A stretch of DNA of 64,000 nt, taken from positions 2,914,001-2,978,000 of the forward strand of contig NZ_CP101153.1 in the NCBI RefSeq assembly GCF_024298825.1, written 5' to 3'. The position numbers and the translations under genes are program-made. Below, piece after piece: positions 16,708 to 24,706 of the stretch. This DNA comes from Haloglomus salinum (GTDB lineage: Archaea; Halobacteriota; Halobacteria; Halobacteriales; Haloarculaceae). The notes under the pieces are model-generated. The model did not search any database. It had not been told where the DNA came from and was given only the letters and a program-made list of their open reading frames with translations. How positions within the stretch are numbered: position 1 is the first letter of the stretch; each line of letters starts with the position of its first letter.

Positions 16708-17007
16708 GTGGAGCGAGACGACATCGCGGTCGCACTGTGGGGCATCCTGGTGGTTGCCACGGTGCTCGACCTCGCGACGACCATCTACGCGCTGGAGTAC
16801 CTCGCCGCGGTGGAGGGGAACCCGTTCGTCCGCACGCTGCTCGGCCATGCCGGCTACGCCGGCTTCGTCGCCGCGAAGCTGGCCGTGCTGGGCCTCGGCG
16901 CTGCCCTGTGGCGGGTCCTGCCACGCCACCAGCAGCTCGCGGTCCCCGCCGGGCTCTCGCTCCCGACGGTCCTGGCGGTGCTGGTCAACGCCACGCTGTT
17001 CGTCTGA
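16708..17007 (+). CDS. DUF5658-like membrane protein, start uncertain
   Basis: A membrane protein with three hydrophobic helices (about residues 6-22, 45-65 and 72-95 from this start). The segment DLATTIYALEYLAAVEGNPFVRTLL resembles the conserved DUF5658 pattern in which an aspartate lies in the first helix and an E-x-NP motif follows (VEGNPFVR). The function of the family is unknown. Only GTG at 16708 or TTG at 16669 give a sensible N terminus; the far upstream ATG at 16387 would add a Gly/Trp-rich low-complexity extension with no relatives. I report the GTG, which gives 99 residues, with low certainty. Confidence 0.6.
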   Translation: MERDDIAVALWGILVVATVLDLATTIYALEYLAAVEGNPFVRTLLGHAGYAGFVAAKLAVLGLGAALWRVLPRHQQLAVPAGLSLPTVLAVLVNATLFV

Positions 17008-17013
17008 CCGAGG

Positions 17014-17586
17014 TCACTCCTGTCCCCCGCCGCGTCGCTCGACGGCCGCACGCAGTTCCCTGACCTCGGCCAGCACCTCGGTCCACTGCTCTATGGTTCC
17101 GGGAACCGGGTCGCGTGCGCGCTCGGCACGTCGGTCGACCAGCGAACGGACCTCGCGGGGCGTCTCGATGCGGAAGAACGTCGCCGACGGCCCGCCGGCC
17201 GACTCGAACGTGACCGTCCCGTAGCCGAACAGCGACCCGGTGATGCTCTGAGTGTACGCGGAGTTCTGCACCCGTTCCAGGCCGACCCGCCGGACCTCGC
17301 GCGAGAGCACCCCCGACCGGGCGTACACCGCGGCGTCCGAGACCGCGAACCGGGTCCGCCGGAGTTCGACGACGCGATAGGCTGGCACCGCGAGGCCGAC
17401 CGGAATCAGGAGCGCCACGAGCGCCCGTGCGAAGAGCGATGCCTCCGGCGGGAGGAAGACGACCCCCGCGACGCCCCCCGAGACGAGCACCAGTCCGCCG
17501 AGGACCGCGCCGATGGCGGCCGACAGCCGGGGCGACCCCTGCCAGAGCACGTCCTCGTCGGCGTGCAACAGCAGGTCGTCGGTCAT
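17014..17586 (-). CDS. bacterial PH domain (YdbT/bPH2) membrane protein, second of pair
   Basis: A 190-residue membrane protein of the bPH2 (YdbS/YdbT-like) family. It begins LLLHADEDVLWQGSPRLSAA, the usual ExxxWxGSPR-type opening of the family, has two hydrophobic helices at about 24-45 and 54-72, then the PH-like domain at about 75-150 (YRVVELRRTRFAVSDAAVYARSGVLSREVRRVGLERVQN, recognised by TRFAVSDAAV and RVGLERVQNSAYTQS). Residues 160-185 form a coiled tail. It overlaps the upstream paralogue by four bases (ATGA) and so is co-translated. Role is not established; bacterial relatives affect membrane or secretion stress. Confidence 0.88.
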   Translation of the reverse strand: MTDDLLLHADEDVLWQGSPRLSAAIGAVLGGLVLVSGGVAGVVFLPPEASLFARALVALLIPVGLAVPAYRVVELRRTRFAVSDAAVYARSGVLSREVRRVGLERVQNSAYTQSITGSLFGYGTVTFESAGGPSATFFRIETPREVRSLVDRRAERARDPVPGTIEQWTEVLAEVRELRAAVERRGGGQE

Positions 17587-18176
17587 GCGTCGCGGTCCTC
17601 GGCGGGGTCGACCGCCGGGGTGCCAGCGCCTCCGTCGTCGCCCTCGACGGCGGTCCGGATGGCCCGCAACTCGGCGAGGATGTCGTCCAGGACGGCGGCC
17701 TTGTCCCGGTCCTCATCGCCGTCCCGGTCCGTGCGGATGCGCTCGTTGATACGGCGCTGGAGCGACTGCGGGTCCGCGACGTTCGTGAAGGAGAGTTCGA
17801 CGCCGGTCCCGCCGGCGGTGCTCACGTCGACGGTGCCGTAGCCGAAGTACGAGCCGAAGAACGACTGGCGGTAGGAGGTGTCCTGTACCTTGTCGAACTC
17901 GATGCGCTGGACGTTCCGCGAGAGGATGCCGGTCTTGCGGTAGAGCGCGGTCGTCGTCACGACGTAGTTCATGTTCCGATGCGAGAGGTACGCGCCGACG
18001 AGGATAGGGATGCCGACGAGCAGCAGCGACAGCGGGATGCCGACGATGAACGCCGGTACCAGCGACATCTCGTGGGGCGTATCGGCCCAGACGACCGTCT
18101 CGTCCGCGTCGAGGGTCAGCCAGTCGAACTCGTCGCTACCGGGCGCGCCCCCGTCGGGCGCCGTGGAGGGCTCCAT
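17583..18176 (-). CDS. bacterial PH domain (YdbS/bPH2) membrane protein, first of pair
   Basis: A 197-residue paralogue of the downstream gene. The opening DADETVVWADTPHEMSLVPA is followed by a membrane hairpin at about 38-65 and a PH-like domain at about 68-150 (NYVVTTTALYRKTGILSRNVQRIEFDKVQDTSYRQS; core words VVTTTALYRKTGI and RIEFDKVQDTSYRQS). The GYGTVDVSTAGG segment matches GYGTVTFESAGG in the paralogue, so the two are ancient duplicates. The C terminus is acidic and helical. The two proteins probably form a hetero-oligomer in the membrane. Confidence 0.88.
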   Translation of the reverse strand: MEPSTAPDGGAPGSDEFDWLTLDADETVVWADTPHEMSLVPAFIVGIPLSLLLVGIPILVGAYLSHRNMNYVVTTTALYRKTGILSRNVQRIEFDKVQDTSYRQSFFGSYFGYGTVDVSTAGGTGVELSFTNVADPQSLQRRINERIRTDRDGDEDRDKAAVLDDILAELRAIRTAVEGDDGGAGTPAVDPAEDRDA

Positions 18177-18227
18177 GGCGGCGACTCGCCGGCACCGTGA
18201 ATAACCGTTGTGCTGCCGCCCGAGGCG

Positions 18228-18707
18228 TCAGTCCTCGGCGTGCTCCCGTTTCAGCGACAGCGCCGTCCGGTCGAACTCGCAGACGAGCACGTCCTCTCCC
18301 TCGTCGTCCTCCCGGTTGACCGCGAATATCTCGACGTGCATCGTCACGATGCCGCGCTCGCCGTCGCTCGTCTCGCGCTTGTCCGTCACGGTCGACTGCG
18401 CGCGGATGGTGTCGCCGTGGAACGTCGGGTTCGGGTGCTCGACCTCGTCGTACGAGAGGTTCGCGACGATGGTCCCGTCCGTCGTATCGGGGATGGTGAG
18501 TCCCACTCCGAGCGCCATCGTGTAGAGCCCGTTGACCAGCCGCTCGCCGAAGGCCGTGTCCTCGGCGAACTCGGCGTCCAGATGGAGCGGCTGCTGGTTC
18601 ATCGTCATGTCACAGAACTGCTGGTTGTCGGACTCGCTGATGGTCCGGCGCTTCCCGTGCTCGATGGTCTCGCCGACCTCGAACTCCTCGTAGTACAGAC
18701 CCGTCAT
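18228..18707 (-). CDS. MaoC-like hot-dog (R)-specific enoyl-CoA hydratase family protein
   Basis: A 159-residue hot-dog fold protein of the MaoC family, which adds water to enoyl-CoA or hydrates mesaconyl-type CoA esters. The family opening YYEEFEVGETIEHGKRRTISESDNQQFCDMTMNQQPLHLD (key words FEVGETIEHGKRRT and DNQQFCDMTMNQQPLH) places the catalytic Asp and His. The second half has LVNGLYTMALGVGLTI, then HPNPTFHGDTI, the usual C-terminal signature. Its close similarity to mesaconyl-C4-CoA or beta-methylmalyl-CoA dehydratases is a possibility, but substrate is not decidable. The ATG at 18707 follows a TATA-like TTTCAAG 28 bases away. Confidence 0.88.
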   Translation of the reverse strand: MTGLYYEEFEVGETIEHGKRRTISESDNQQFCDMTMNQQPLHLDAEFAEDTAFGERLVNGLYTMALGVGLTIPDTTDGTIVANLSYDEVEHPNPTFHGDTIRAQSTVTDKRETSDGERGIVTMHVEIFAVNREDDEGEDVLVCEFDRTALSLKREHAED

Positions 18708-18825
18708 GCGGGCCGCGTCGTGGGGCGGGGGCTTGAAACGGACGGCTCCGGCAGGTCCCTGCTCGCAGAGAGGCGCTCCCACGCCGACCCGCAACGCACA
18801 ACCCGGGCCCGTCCGGAAGACGACC

Positions 18826-19116
18826 GTGGACACGAGCGACCGGACCATCGCGACCGAGCGGGTCGAGCGGCTGCACGACCTCGCTCGCGAGGCCGCCCGC
18901 GCGGACCGGCAGGACCGCGCGAAGCGGTACGTCCGGCTTGCCCGCCGGGTCGCCGAGCGACACCGGCTCACCCTCCCGACTCGCTTGCGCCGCTTCACCT
19001 GTGACCGTTGCGACGCGTACCTGGTTCCCGGACGCAACGCCCGCGTTCGGACCCGGGACGGCCACGTCGTCGTCACCTGCGACTGCGGCGAACACGCGCG
19101 CTACCCGTACGACTGA
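18826..19116 (+). CDS. rnp4: ribonuclease P protein component 4 (Rpr2/Rpp21 family)
   Basis: A 96-residue protein subunit of archaeal RNase P, which trims the 5' leader of precursor tRNA. The N-terminal helical part LARDAREAARADRQDRAKRYVRLARRV-like (here DLAREAARADRQDRAKRY and YVRLARRVAERH) is followed by the conserved RLTLPTRLRRFTCDRCDAYLVPG and VTCDCGEHARYPY, giving four zinc-binding cysteines (CxxC ... CxC). It starts at a GTG; no better ATG is in frame. The next gene is yhbY-like, an arrangement also seen in other haloarchaea. Identification is firm from the zinc-ribbon pattern and size. Confidence 0.92.
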   Translation: MDTSDRTIATERVERLHDLAREAARADRQDRAKRYVRLARRVAERHRLTLPTRLRRFTCDRCDAYLVPGRNARVRTRDGHVVVTCDCGEHARYPYD

Positions 19117-19175
19117 CCACGTCGCGCCGTTCGAGGGCCCGAAACGCCCTTCGAGCGCTGGCCAGGTGTGTAGCC

Positions 19176-19181
19176 TTTAAA
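19176..19181 (+). promoter_or_regulatory. TATA box (TTTAAA) of the yhbY-mscS pair
   Basis: TTTAAA lies 27 bases ahead of the ATG at 19208, the position expected for a near-leaderless haloarchaeal transcript. It gives the YhbY-like gene and, by overlap, the channel gene a promoter separate from rnp4. Confidence 0.6.
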
Positions 19182-19207
19182 CCAGACGCACACGAACGCC
19201 GGAGCAC

Positions 19208-19453
19208 ATGACGGACGACCTGAACCAGCGGGCCCACGACCTGGACGTGACGGTCTGGGTGGGCAAGGCCGGGCTGGACCCGGTGGTCGATGAGTTGCGC
19301 GACCAGCTCGAGAGCGAGGAGCTGGTGAAAGTGAAGTTCCTGCGGTCCGCCCGCGGTGGCACCACAACCGAGGAACTCGCCGAGGAACTCGCCGACCGTG
19401 CCGGCTGTGAGCTGTTCCGGACCCGCGGTCATACCGGGGTGTTCCGGCGATGA
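19208..19453 (+). CDS. YhbY/CRM-domain RNA-binding protein
   Basis: An 81-residue RNA-binding protein with one CRM (YhbY) domain. The GxxG loop is GKAG in VWVGKAGLDPVVDELRDQL (in part WVGKAGLDPVVDEL) near residues 18-33, followed by LVKVKFLRSARGGTTTEE and the terminal GHTGVFRR, all typical. Such proteins bind pre-ribosomal or other structured RNA; in archaea they lie beside RNase P and translation genes, as here. Start is set by a TATA box 27 bases upstream. Its stop overlaps the next gene by four bases. Confidence 0.92.
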   Translation: MTDDLNQRAHDLDVTVWVGKAGLDPVVDELRDQLESEELVKVKFLRSARGGTTTEELAEELADRAGCELFRTRGHTGVFRR

Positions 19454-20373
19454 GTCTCCCGCTGGTCCCCACTCAGACCGGCGTCGACGGGACGACGTTC
19501 GTCTCCGACTTCCTGCAGGGACTCGGCGTCCCGGGGAACCTGGCCGACCCCGTAGCCGCGGCGGTCGTGTTCGTCGTCGCCTTCGTCGCCATCTACCTGC
19601 TCGGTCGCGTCGTCGTGACGCCGCTGTTCGGCCGGTTCCTCGACCGACGTGACCTCGACGAGCACGCCAAGCGACCACTGAAGAAGGTCATCGGCGGTGT
19701 CGTCGTCTTCGTCGCCATCGGTATCGCCTTCGGGCTGGCCGGTTTCGGGAGCATCCTCCAGTCGCTGGCCACCGTCGCCGCGGCCGCGACGCTGGCCATC
19801 GGCTTCGCGATGCAGGACGTCATCGCCAACTTCGTCGCCGGCGTGTTCATCTACACGGACAAGCCGTTCCGCATCGGCGACTGGGTCGAGTGGGACGACC
19901 GGTCCGGCATCGTCGAGGACATCTCGCTGCGCGTCACCCGTGTCCGGACCTTCGACAACGAACTCCTGACGGTCCCCAACTCCACGCTGACCGACGGCGT
20001 CATCAAGAACCCCGTCGCGAAGGACAAGCTCCGGATGAAGTTCGTCTTCGGCATCGGCTACGAGGACGACATCGAGCAGGCCACGGAGATAATCCTCGAG
20101 GAGGCCGAGGCCCACGACGATATCCTCGACGACCCCGAGCCCTCGGTCCGGCTGACCGAGCTGGCGGACTCGTACGTCGGCCTCCAGAGCCGTTTCTGGA
20201 TCGCGAACCCCTCGCGGGCTGACTTCGTCCGCACCCGCGGCGAGTACGTCACCGACGTGAAACAGCGGTTCGACGAGGCCGGCATCAACATCCCCTACCC
20301 GCAGGTCGACCTCTCGGGCGGCATCGAGATGGAGGGCCCCGTCGCGGAGGCGATGGCGAAGGGCGACGACTGA
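19450..20373 (+). CDS. MscS-family mechanosensitive ion channel
   Basis: A 307-residue small-conductance mechanosensitive channel that opens under osmotic downshock. Three membrane helices lie at about 35-60, 80-103 and 107-135. The pore-lining helix and Yeager-type signature is clear: SLATVAAAATLAIGFAMQDVIANFVAGVFIY (in part ATLAIGFAMQDVIANF) then FRIGDWVEWDDRSGIVEDISLRVTRVRTFDN (in part IGDWVEWDDRSGIVED). The beta domain and C-terminal part follow with PNSTLTDGVIKN. It overlaps yhbY by four bases (ATGA), so it is translationally coupled. Length is normal. Confidence 0.95.
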   Translation: MSLPLVPTQTGVDGTTFVSDFLQGLGVPGNLADPVAAAVVFVVAFVAIYLLGRVVVTPLFGRFLDRRDLDEHAKRPLKKVIGGVVVFVAIGIAFGLAGFGSILQSLATVAAAATLAIGFAMQDVIANFVAGVFIYTDKPFRIGDWVEWDDRSGIVEDISLRVTRVRTFDNELLTVPNSTLTDGVIKNPVAKDKLRMKFVFGIGYEDDIEQATEIILEEAEAHDDILDDPEPSVRLTELADSYVGLQSRFWIANPSRADFVRTRGEYVTDVKQRFDEAGINIPYPQVDLSGGIEMEGPVAEAMAKGDD

Positions 20374-20613
20374 CACGCATTTCCACTCGTCGAACTCGCC
20401 GGCTCTGCCGGCGACTCGCGCTCGCTGACGCTCGTGCGGATGTCGTTCTCCGATTCGGAACCGCTGAATATATCGGTACCTGACAGTATGGTCGTGACCG
20501 ACTCGGAGATCGTCGTCAGCAATGCAGATACCTTCGTCTCGGGCTCTTTCCCCGTATTGAAATCTTGATCTACGTGCTCCTCGTTCACGACTCAAAACAC
20601 ATACTTTCCTTGC

Positions 20614-20623
20614 GAGGAGGAGG
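20614..20623 (+). promoter_or_regulatory. strong Shine-Dalgarno site, GAGGAGGAGG
   Basis: A purine run complementary to the 16S 3' end lies six bases before the ATG at 20630. Strong sites like this are not common in this window, where most genes look leaderless. It supports the small membrane protein as a real gene. Confidence 0.55.
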
Positions 20624-20629
20624 ATTCAC

Positions 20630-20893
20630 ATGGTCCCTAGCTTGTCACGAACGGTTGATACAGAAGCCCTTCAGGTCGTTGTCGGTCTCCTCCTGATGTC
20701 GTTCATCGTACTGACGACAGTGGAGCATCTCGCAGTCACGTATCTCCCCTCGTGGAGCCGTCTTGGCGACACAGGGACTGCTGGAGCACTGTTTGCGGCC
20801 GCAATCTTCGCGCTCGGTTCGTATCTCGCCGTGACAGGGGTTTTCCGCGGAATCGAACGCGCAGTAGAGAGAGCCAACTCTGACGGTAGATAG
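20630..20893 (+). CDS. small two-helix membrane protein, hypothetical
   Basis: An 87-residue protein with two hydrophobic helices at about 13-38 and 52-72 and a basic C terminus (FRGIERAVERANSDGR). No family is recognised. The strong ribosome-binding site just upstream and the clean membrane pattern support coding. Its base composition is poorer in G+C than neighbours on the left, like the following histidine kinase, so the two may have arrived together. An antisense frame over the same region has a less protein-like composition and is rejected. Confidence 0.65.
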   Translation: MVPSLSRTVDTEALQVVVGLLLMSFIVLTTVEHLAVTYLPSWSRLGDTGTAGALFAAAIFALGSYLAVTGVFRGIERAVERANSDGR

Positions 20894-21119
20894 ACCGCCC
20901 ACATCGACCTCCCCTGCGACCCGCAATCGTTATCGATGTCTGTTGCACCCGCTGTGAAGTTCAGCAATCGCCGAGTGACGTAACTGTTCGCTGTCAGGAC
21001 CATCGTGACCGACATAGAGGGTGTAGTCAGTACCACAGGCGTGCTTGTTTCGTGCCGAAACTTCTGAACAATCGGTTCAGCGAACCTGTCGATCGAGCAG
21101 ATCTGAACGAGCCACTGAG

Positions 21120-22856
21120 TCACGACGTATCGACCAGCGGTAATTCGACCGCAAAGACAGCCCCTTCGGGGTCGTTGTCTTCGACCCAGACCTCACCGCC
21201 GTAGTGAGTGACAAGATGATGGACGAGGTGGAGACCAAGGCCCGTCCCGGAGCTGTCAAGTCCTTTCTCGCCCTTCCCGAAGATCTCCTCTTTCTGATTG
21301 TCAGCCACTCCTGGGCCGTTGTCTGCAATGCGGACCACAACCCTTCCGTCGTGATTCGTCGCTGACACCGAAATCTCTGGCACATCTTTATCGTTGTGCT
21401 GGACGGCATTGGACAGTAGATTCCGGAACACCGAGTCTAACAACTGGTTGGCCCGGACCTGCACTGCTGGGAGCGACCCCTCGACCGTCAGGTTCGCGTT
21501 GGGGTATTCGGATTCGATCTTGTCGAGTTCACGCTCGAGCGTGCTGCGGAGGTTGACCCGGTCTTGTTGCTGTGCATCCTCTCGCGACAGCATCACGTCG
21601 GCGATATCCCGTGCCGTCTCGGTCAACTCAGCCGCATGGTCGGCACTGCTCTGCAGCGTATCGAGATACTCGGTGCCATCCTCGTCGACGTGATCGGTCA
21701 GAAGGTCGCCATACCCCGTCACCACCTGCAGGTCGTTCCGGATATCGTGACGCAGGACCTGATTCAGGATGTCGAGGTCGTTGCGTTGCTCTTCTAACTG
21801 CTGTTGAGCCTTTCTGCGTGTCGTGATGTCACGTATCACGAATAACGTGCCGAGTGTCTGTTCAGTCTCCGTGGCGAAATCCGAGGACGAGATCTCGAGA
21901 TACCGCGTTCCGTCGTCTGTCTGGATATGCGTTATGAAGGAGGGCACGGAATCCGTCCCTCTCAGCGTCTGCTCATCTATCGCAGAGAACAGGTCTGAAA
22001 TCTGCATCTCGGTAAGTGGACTCCCGACATCGAGCAACGACCGAGCGCTCTGGTTATCATCGATAATCTTCCCACCCGTATCGATGAGCAGATACCCATC
22101 GCTCATGTTCTCGATCGTCCGAGAGCGGGCCAGGGCCTTCGTATCGAAGGCCTCGTAGCGGAACGCTGCGTAGCCGACACCTGCCATACCCACGGAGAAG
22201 GAAGTGGGTGTCAGAATCGTTCCTGGCGTCTCGAACGGAAGGAGCGAGAACGTCTGTGCGACGGACAACAGCATCGGAGCAAAGATCGCGGTGACGAGAA
22301 TCGCAGTCTGCCTTCGACCGAGACTCGGGTCGGGCCACGTCTGGTAGACGATGTAGGACAGTCCGATTGTCGCAATGACGTAGAACGCGGATAGGTACGA
22401 CACATAGATGAGCGTGTTCCCGTGTTCGATGACCGAGAACGCTCCAAACGAGATCAGACGGGGATCTTCGAAGAGGACTGGAACGGGGTCGGTGAATAAT
22501 AGAACGAACACCGGCAGTAACAATAACACGGCAACAGAGACCGTCTTCCGATTCACCCACCGGCGTGCGTCTCCCATCGAGAGTCCGTACAAGAGCACCG
22601 CAGGTGCCGTGGTGAAAGACCCGAAATGGAGCATCTTGTACGCCCAATACGACTGAGCAAAACTAGTCGCAGTCAACTGTAACAGCGCGAAAAATGTCCA
22701 TAATGTTATACTCGCGGCCAGGACGGTGAACGTCATCACCTGTTTGGTGCGCTCGTACCGGTTGAGGTAGTACGCGGCATAGACCGTTGTCAGTACCCCG
22801 ACTGAGGTAGCCAACGAGATGAGAATCAGGGGCAGATGGAACTGGAAGCCACCCAT
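21120..22856 (-). CDS. 7TM-PAS sensor histidine kinase
   Basis: A 578-residue membrane sensor kinase. Residues about 1-225 hold seven hydrophobic helices of the histidine-kinase N-terminal 7TM type; about 232-345 is a PAS domain (SRTIENMSDGYLLIDTGGKII, VRDITTRRKAQQQL as its end); about 355-425 is HisKA with LNQVLRHDIRNDL (phosphoacceptor His); about 455-575 is the HATPase with NLLSNAVQHN, DNGPG and GTGLGL all intact. It should autophosphorylate in response to a membrane or intracellular signal; no response regulator is next to it, which is usual in haloarchaea. The gene is clearly poorer in G+C than its surroundings. Confidence 0.92.
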   Translation of the reverse strand: MGGFQFHLPLILISLATSVGVLTTVYAAYYLNRYERTKQVMTFTVLAASITLWTFFALLQLTATSFAQSYWAYKMLHFGSFTTAPAVLLYGLSMGDARRWVNRKTVSVAVLLLLPVFVLLFTDPVPVLFEDPRLISFGAFSVIEHGNTLIYVSYLSAFYVIATIGLSYIVYQTWPDPSLGRRQTAILVTAIFAPMLLSVAQTFSLLPFETPGTILTPTSFSVGMAGVGYAAFRYEAFDTKALARSRTIENMSDGYLLIDTGGKIIDDNQSARSLLDVGSPLTEMQISDLFSAIDEQTLRGTDSVPSFITHIQTDDGTRYLEISSSDFATETEQTLGTLFVIRDITTRRKAQQQLEEQRNDLDILNQVLRHDIRNDLQVVTGYGDLLTDHVDEDGTEYLDTLQSSADHAAELTETARDIADVMLSREDAQQQDRVNLRSTLERELDKIESEYPNANLTVEGSLPAVQVRANQLLDSVFRNLLSNAVQHNDKDVPEISVSATNHDGRVVVRIADNGPGVADNQKEEIFGKGEKGLDSSGTGLGLHLVHHLVTHYGGEVWVEDNDPEGAVFAVELPLVDTS

Positions 22857-23287
22857 ACGTTAGTCCAACATAGCCACGCGTACAAGTAACGGCATTGTCA
22901 TTATCATCTGTTGAGAACGCGTGTTCTGCTATCGATACCGGCCCCGTCGAACCACGTACCGTGCGGAATGTATCCCACGATCCAGCACGACTGCGTGAAT
23001 ATCGTGGGGCGACAGAGTCACCGGCAGAATCTCCGATGGCGGATCTGCAGCGAGACGGAGCGCTGGCGTACGCTCGTCTCTGGAAACCGGGAGAGCCAGT
23101 CGAGTTGTCTGAACGACGTCGACCGGTCGGAGATGGGTCGACCCCCTTGCCGCGCCTGCTCGGCTTCCCCACCGATTGCTGACGGGGGGCGACGTGACTC
23201 TCGTGACCGACTTCCAGTCTGTACTCGCGAGCCAAGACACCGCGACTAGCGTCCGCCTTTTTCAGGCACTCGCCGGTAGTGCCGGGT
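22857..23287. other. gap without a convincing gene
   Basis: About 430 bases between the histidine kinase and the enoyl-CoA hydratase gene. Frames of 95-112 codons stay open on both strands, but none has a good start, ribosome site or recognisable content. The left end (22857-22900) is A+T-rich and fits the kinase promoter. CCTTTTTCAGG at about 23256 is a possible promoter element of the hydratase. A decayed gene cannot be excluded. Confidence 0.4.
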
Positions 23288-24112
23288 ATGAGCACCGACG
23301 CACACGGCAGCTACGACACCGTGACCGTCCGCCGCGAGGCCTCCGTCGGGCGCATCACCCTCGACCGGCCGGAGGCGATGAACACGTTCAGCACCGACCT
23401 GGCGACCGAACTGGACGAGGCCCTCCGCGCACTGGACGATGGGGACGACATCCGGGCCATCGTCGTCGACGGCGCTGGCGAGGCCTTCTCGGCGGGTATC
23501 GACCTCTCGGAGTACGACCCGGACGCGAGCGAAGCGGCCCACGAGGAGTGGGTCACCCGGATGGAGGAGCCCTTCCACACCATCCACGGGATGGGAACGC
23601 CCGTTGTCGCGGCGGCCCACGGCCACGCCGCCGCCAACGGCATCGGACTGGTCGCCGCGTGTGACCTCGCGGTGGCGGCCGAGGGAACGATGCTCGGCGC
23701 GACGGCACCGAAGGTCGGGCTGTTCTGCATGGGCCCGGCGGTGCCGCTGCTGGACTGCCTCCCGAAGAAGCGCGCGACGGAGCTGCTGCTGACCGGTGAC
23801 CTCATCGACGCGGAGACGGCCCGCGAGTGGGGCCTGCTGAACCGGGTCGCGCCGCAGGGCGAACACGTCGACACCGCGATGGACCTCGCGGAGACGATGG
23901 CCGCGAAGAGCCCCGAGGCGCTCCGCCGGGGGAAGCGCGCGGTGAGTGAACTCGCCGGGATGGAGTACGGCGCGGCGCTGGACCGCTCGAACGAGCACTT
24001 CGCCGGGCTCTGTGCCACCGACGACGCTCGCGAGGGCATCGCAGCGTTCCTCGACGGGGAACCACTGGACGCCGAGGCGTGGCCGAGCGACAGAATGGAA
24101 ACAGGAGAATAG
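23288..24112 (+). CDS. enoyl-CoA hydratase/isomerase family protein
   Basis: A 274-residue crotonase-fold enzyme. The fold is shown by VGRITLDRPEAMNTFSTDL near residues 20-38, the oxyanion segment FSAGIDLSEYDPD near 68-80 and GTPVVAAAHGHAAANGIGLVAACDLAVAAEG (in part AAAHGHAAANGIGLVAACDLA) near 105-125. The usual catalytic glutamates of hydratases are not evident at the standard places: the position after GLG/GIG is not Glu, and the second reads TAPKVGL instead of PE. It may therefore be an isomerase or another crotonase reaction. A GTG nine bases upstream is a weak alternative start. Confidence 0.88.
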   Translation: MSTDAHGSYDTVTVRREASVGRITLDRPEAMNTFSTDLATELDEALRALDDGDDIRAIVVDGAGEAFSAGIDLSEYDPDASEAAHEEWVTRMEEPFHTIHGMGTPVVAAAHGHAAANGIGLVAACDLAVAAEGTMLGATAPKVGLFCMGPAVPLLDCLPKKRATELLLTGDLIDAETAREWGLLNRVAPQGEHVDTAMDLAETMAAKSPEALRRGKRAVSELAGMEYGAALDRSNEHFAGLCATDDAREGIAAFLDGEPLDAEAWPSDRMETGE

Positions 24113-24245
24113 GTTCTTTTATATCAAACATAAATTATTTATTCTAGATATAATATATGGGAAGGGCAGATATTGCAATTTCATCTGCGGTCCATAGAGC
24201 GGCGTCCGTGCTAACCAGACCCTAATCCGCGATTAGGCACAGTAT
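24113..24245. other. A+T-rich strip after the crotonase gene
   Basis: Bases about 24113-24185 are strongly A+T-rich (TTTTATATC, AAATTATTTATTC, GATATAATATATG) in a G+C-rich chromosome. They follow a stop codon and precede a promoter-like CCTAAA at 24246. The tract may act in termination of the hydratase transcript. No frame of note is present. Confidence 0.35.
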
Positions 24246-24277
24246 CCTAAACCGGACAGGTGCCCAACGGTGGGACG

Positions 24278-24652
24278 ATGCCCCCGTCCACGGAGTCTGA
24301 AGACTCGTCCGCGGCGGACACGTCGCAGTCGGGTAGCGACCTCGACCAGCGCCTGCTGTTCCTGGTCGGCACCGTGCTGTTCGTGGGCGGGATGGCGGCC
24401 GTCGCCGGCGTGGGGAGCGTGGGCGACCTCTCGGTCGCCGGGAGCCCCGAGACACCGGCCGGCCCGACCCCCACGGCACCGGGTGACTCGACGGCCACCC
24501 CGACCGCGACGCCCGACGGCGGCGGGGCGGTCGAGACGGCGTCGCCCACGCCGACACCGACGGGCACCGCGACCTCCACGTCGACACCCACGCCGACACC
24601 AACACCCGAAGCCACGGAGACCGACGATGGGGTCATCGTCATCGGTGGCTGA
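24278..24652 (+). CDS. single-pass membrane protein with Pro/Thr-rich outer tail
   Basis: A 124-residue protein with an acidic, Ser-rich N terminus, one hydrophobic helix at about 25-45 (LLFLVGTVLFVGGMAAVAGVG) and a long tail of repeated TPTPTPTG-like words from about 56 to 110. Such tails are O-glycosylated stalks in halophiles. It ends GVIVIGG. The helix near the N terminus without a cleavage site suggests a type II anchor with the tail outside. The ATG at 24278 sits 27 bases after CCTAAA (24246-24251). No function is known. Confidence 0.75.
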   Translation: MPPSTESEDSSAADTSQSGSDLDQRLLFLVGTVLFVGGMAAVAGVGSVGDLSVAGSPETPAGPTPTAPGDSTATPTATPDGGGAVETASPTPTPTGTATSTSTPTPTPTPEATETDDGVIVIGG

Positions 24653-24706
24653 GCGGGTCGTCGGGCGAACAGAACAGTAGCGCCGTGGACGGCCCTCGAG
24701 GGCCCG

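Noticed and set aside
20295-20588. Minus-strand open frame starting MNEEHVDQDFNTGKEP
   Set aside because: It overlaps the 3' end of the mscS-type channel gene in antisense, its C-terminal third only mirrors that gene, and no promoter or relatives are apparent. It could be a gene remnant, but support is too weak.
22895-23182. Open frame of 95 codons between the kinase and the hydratase gene
   Set aside because: No good start, no ribosome-binding site, no recognisable domain, and frames of equal length exist on the other strand.
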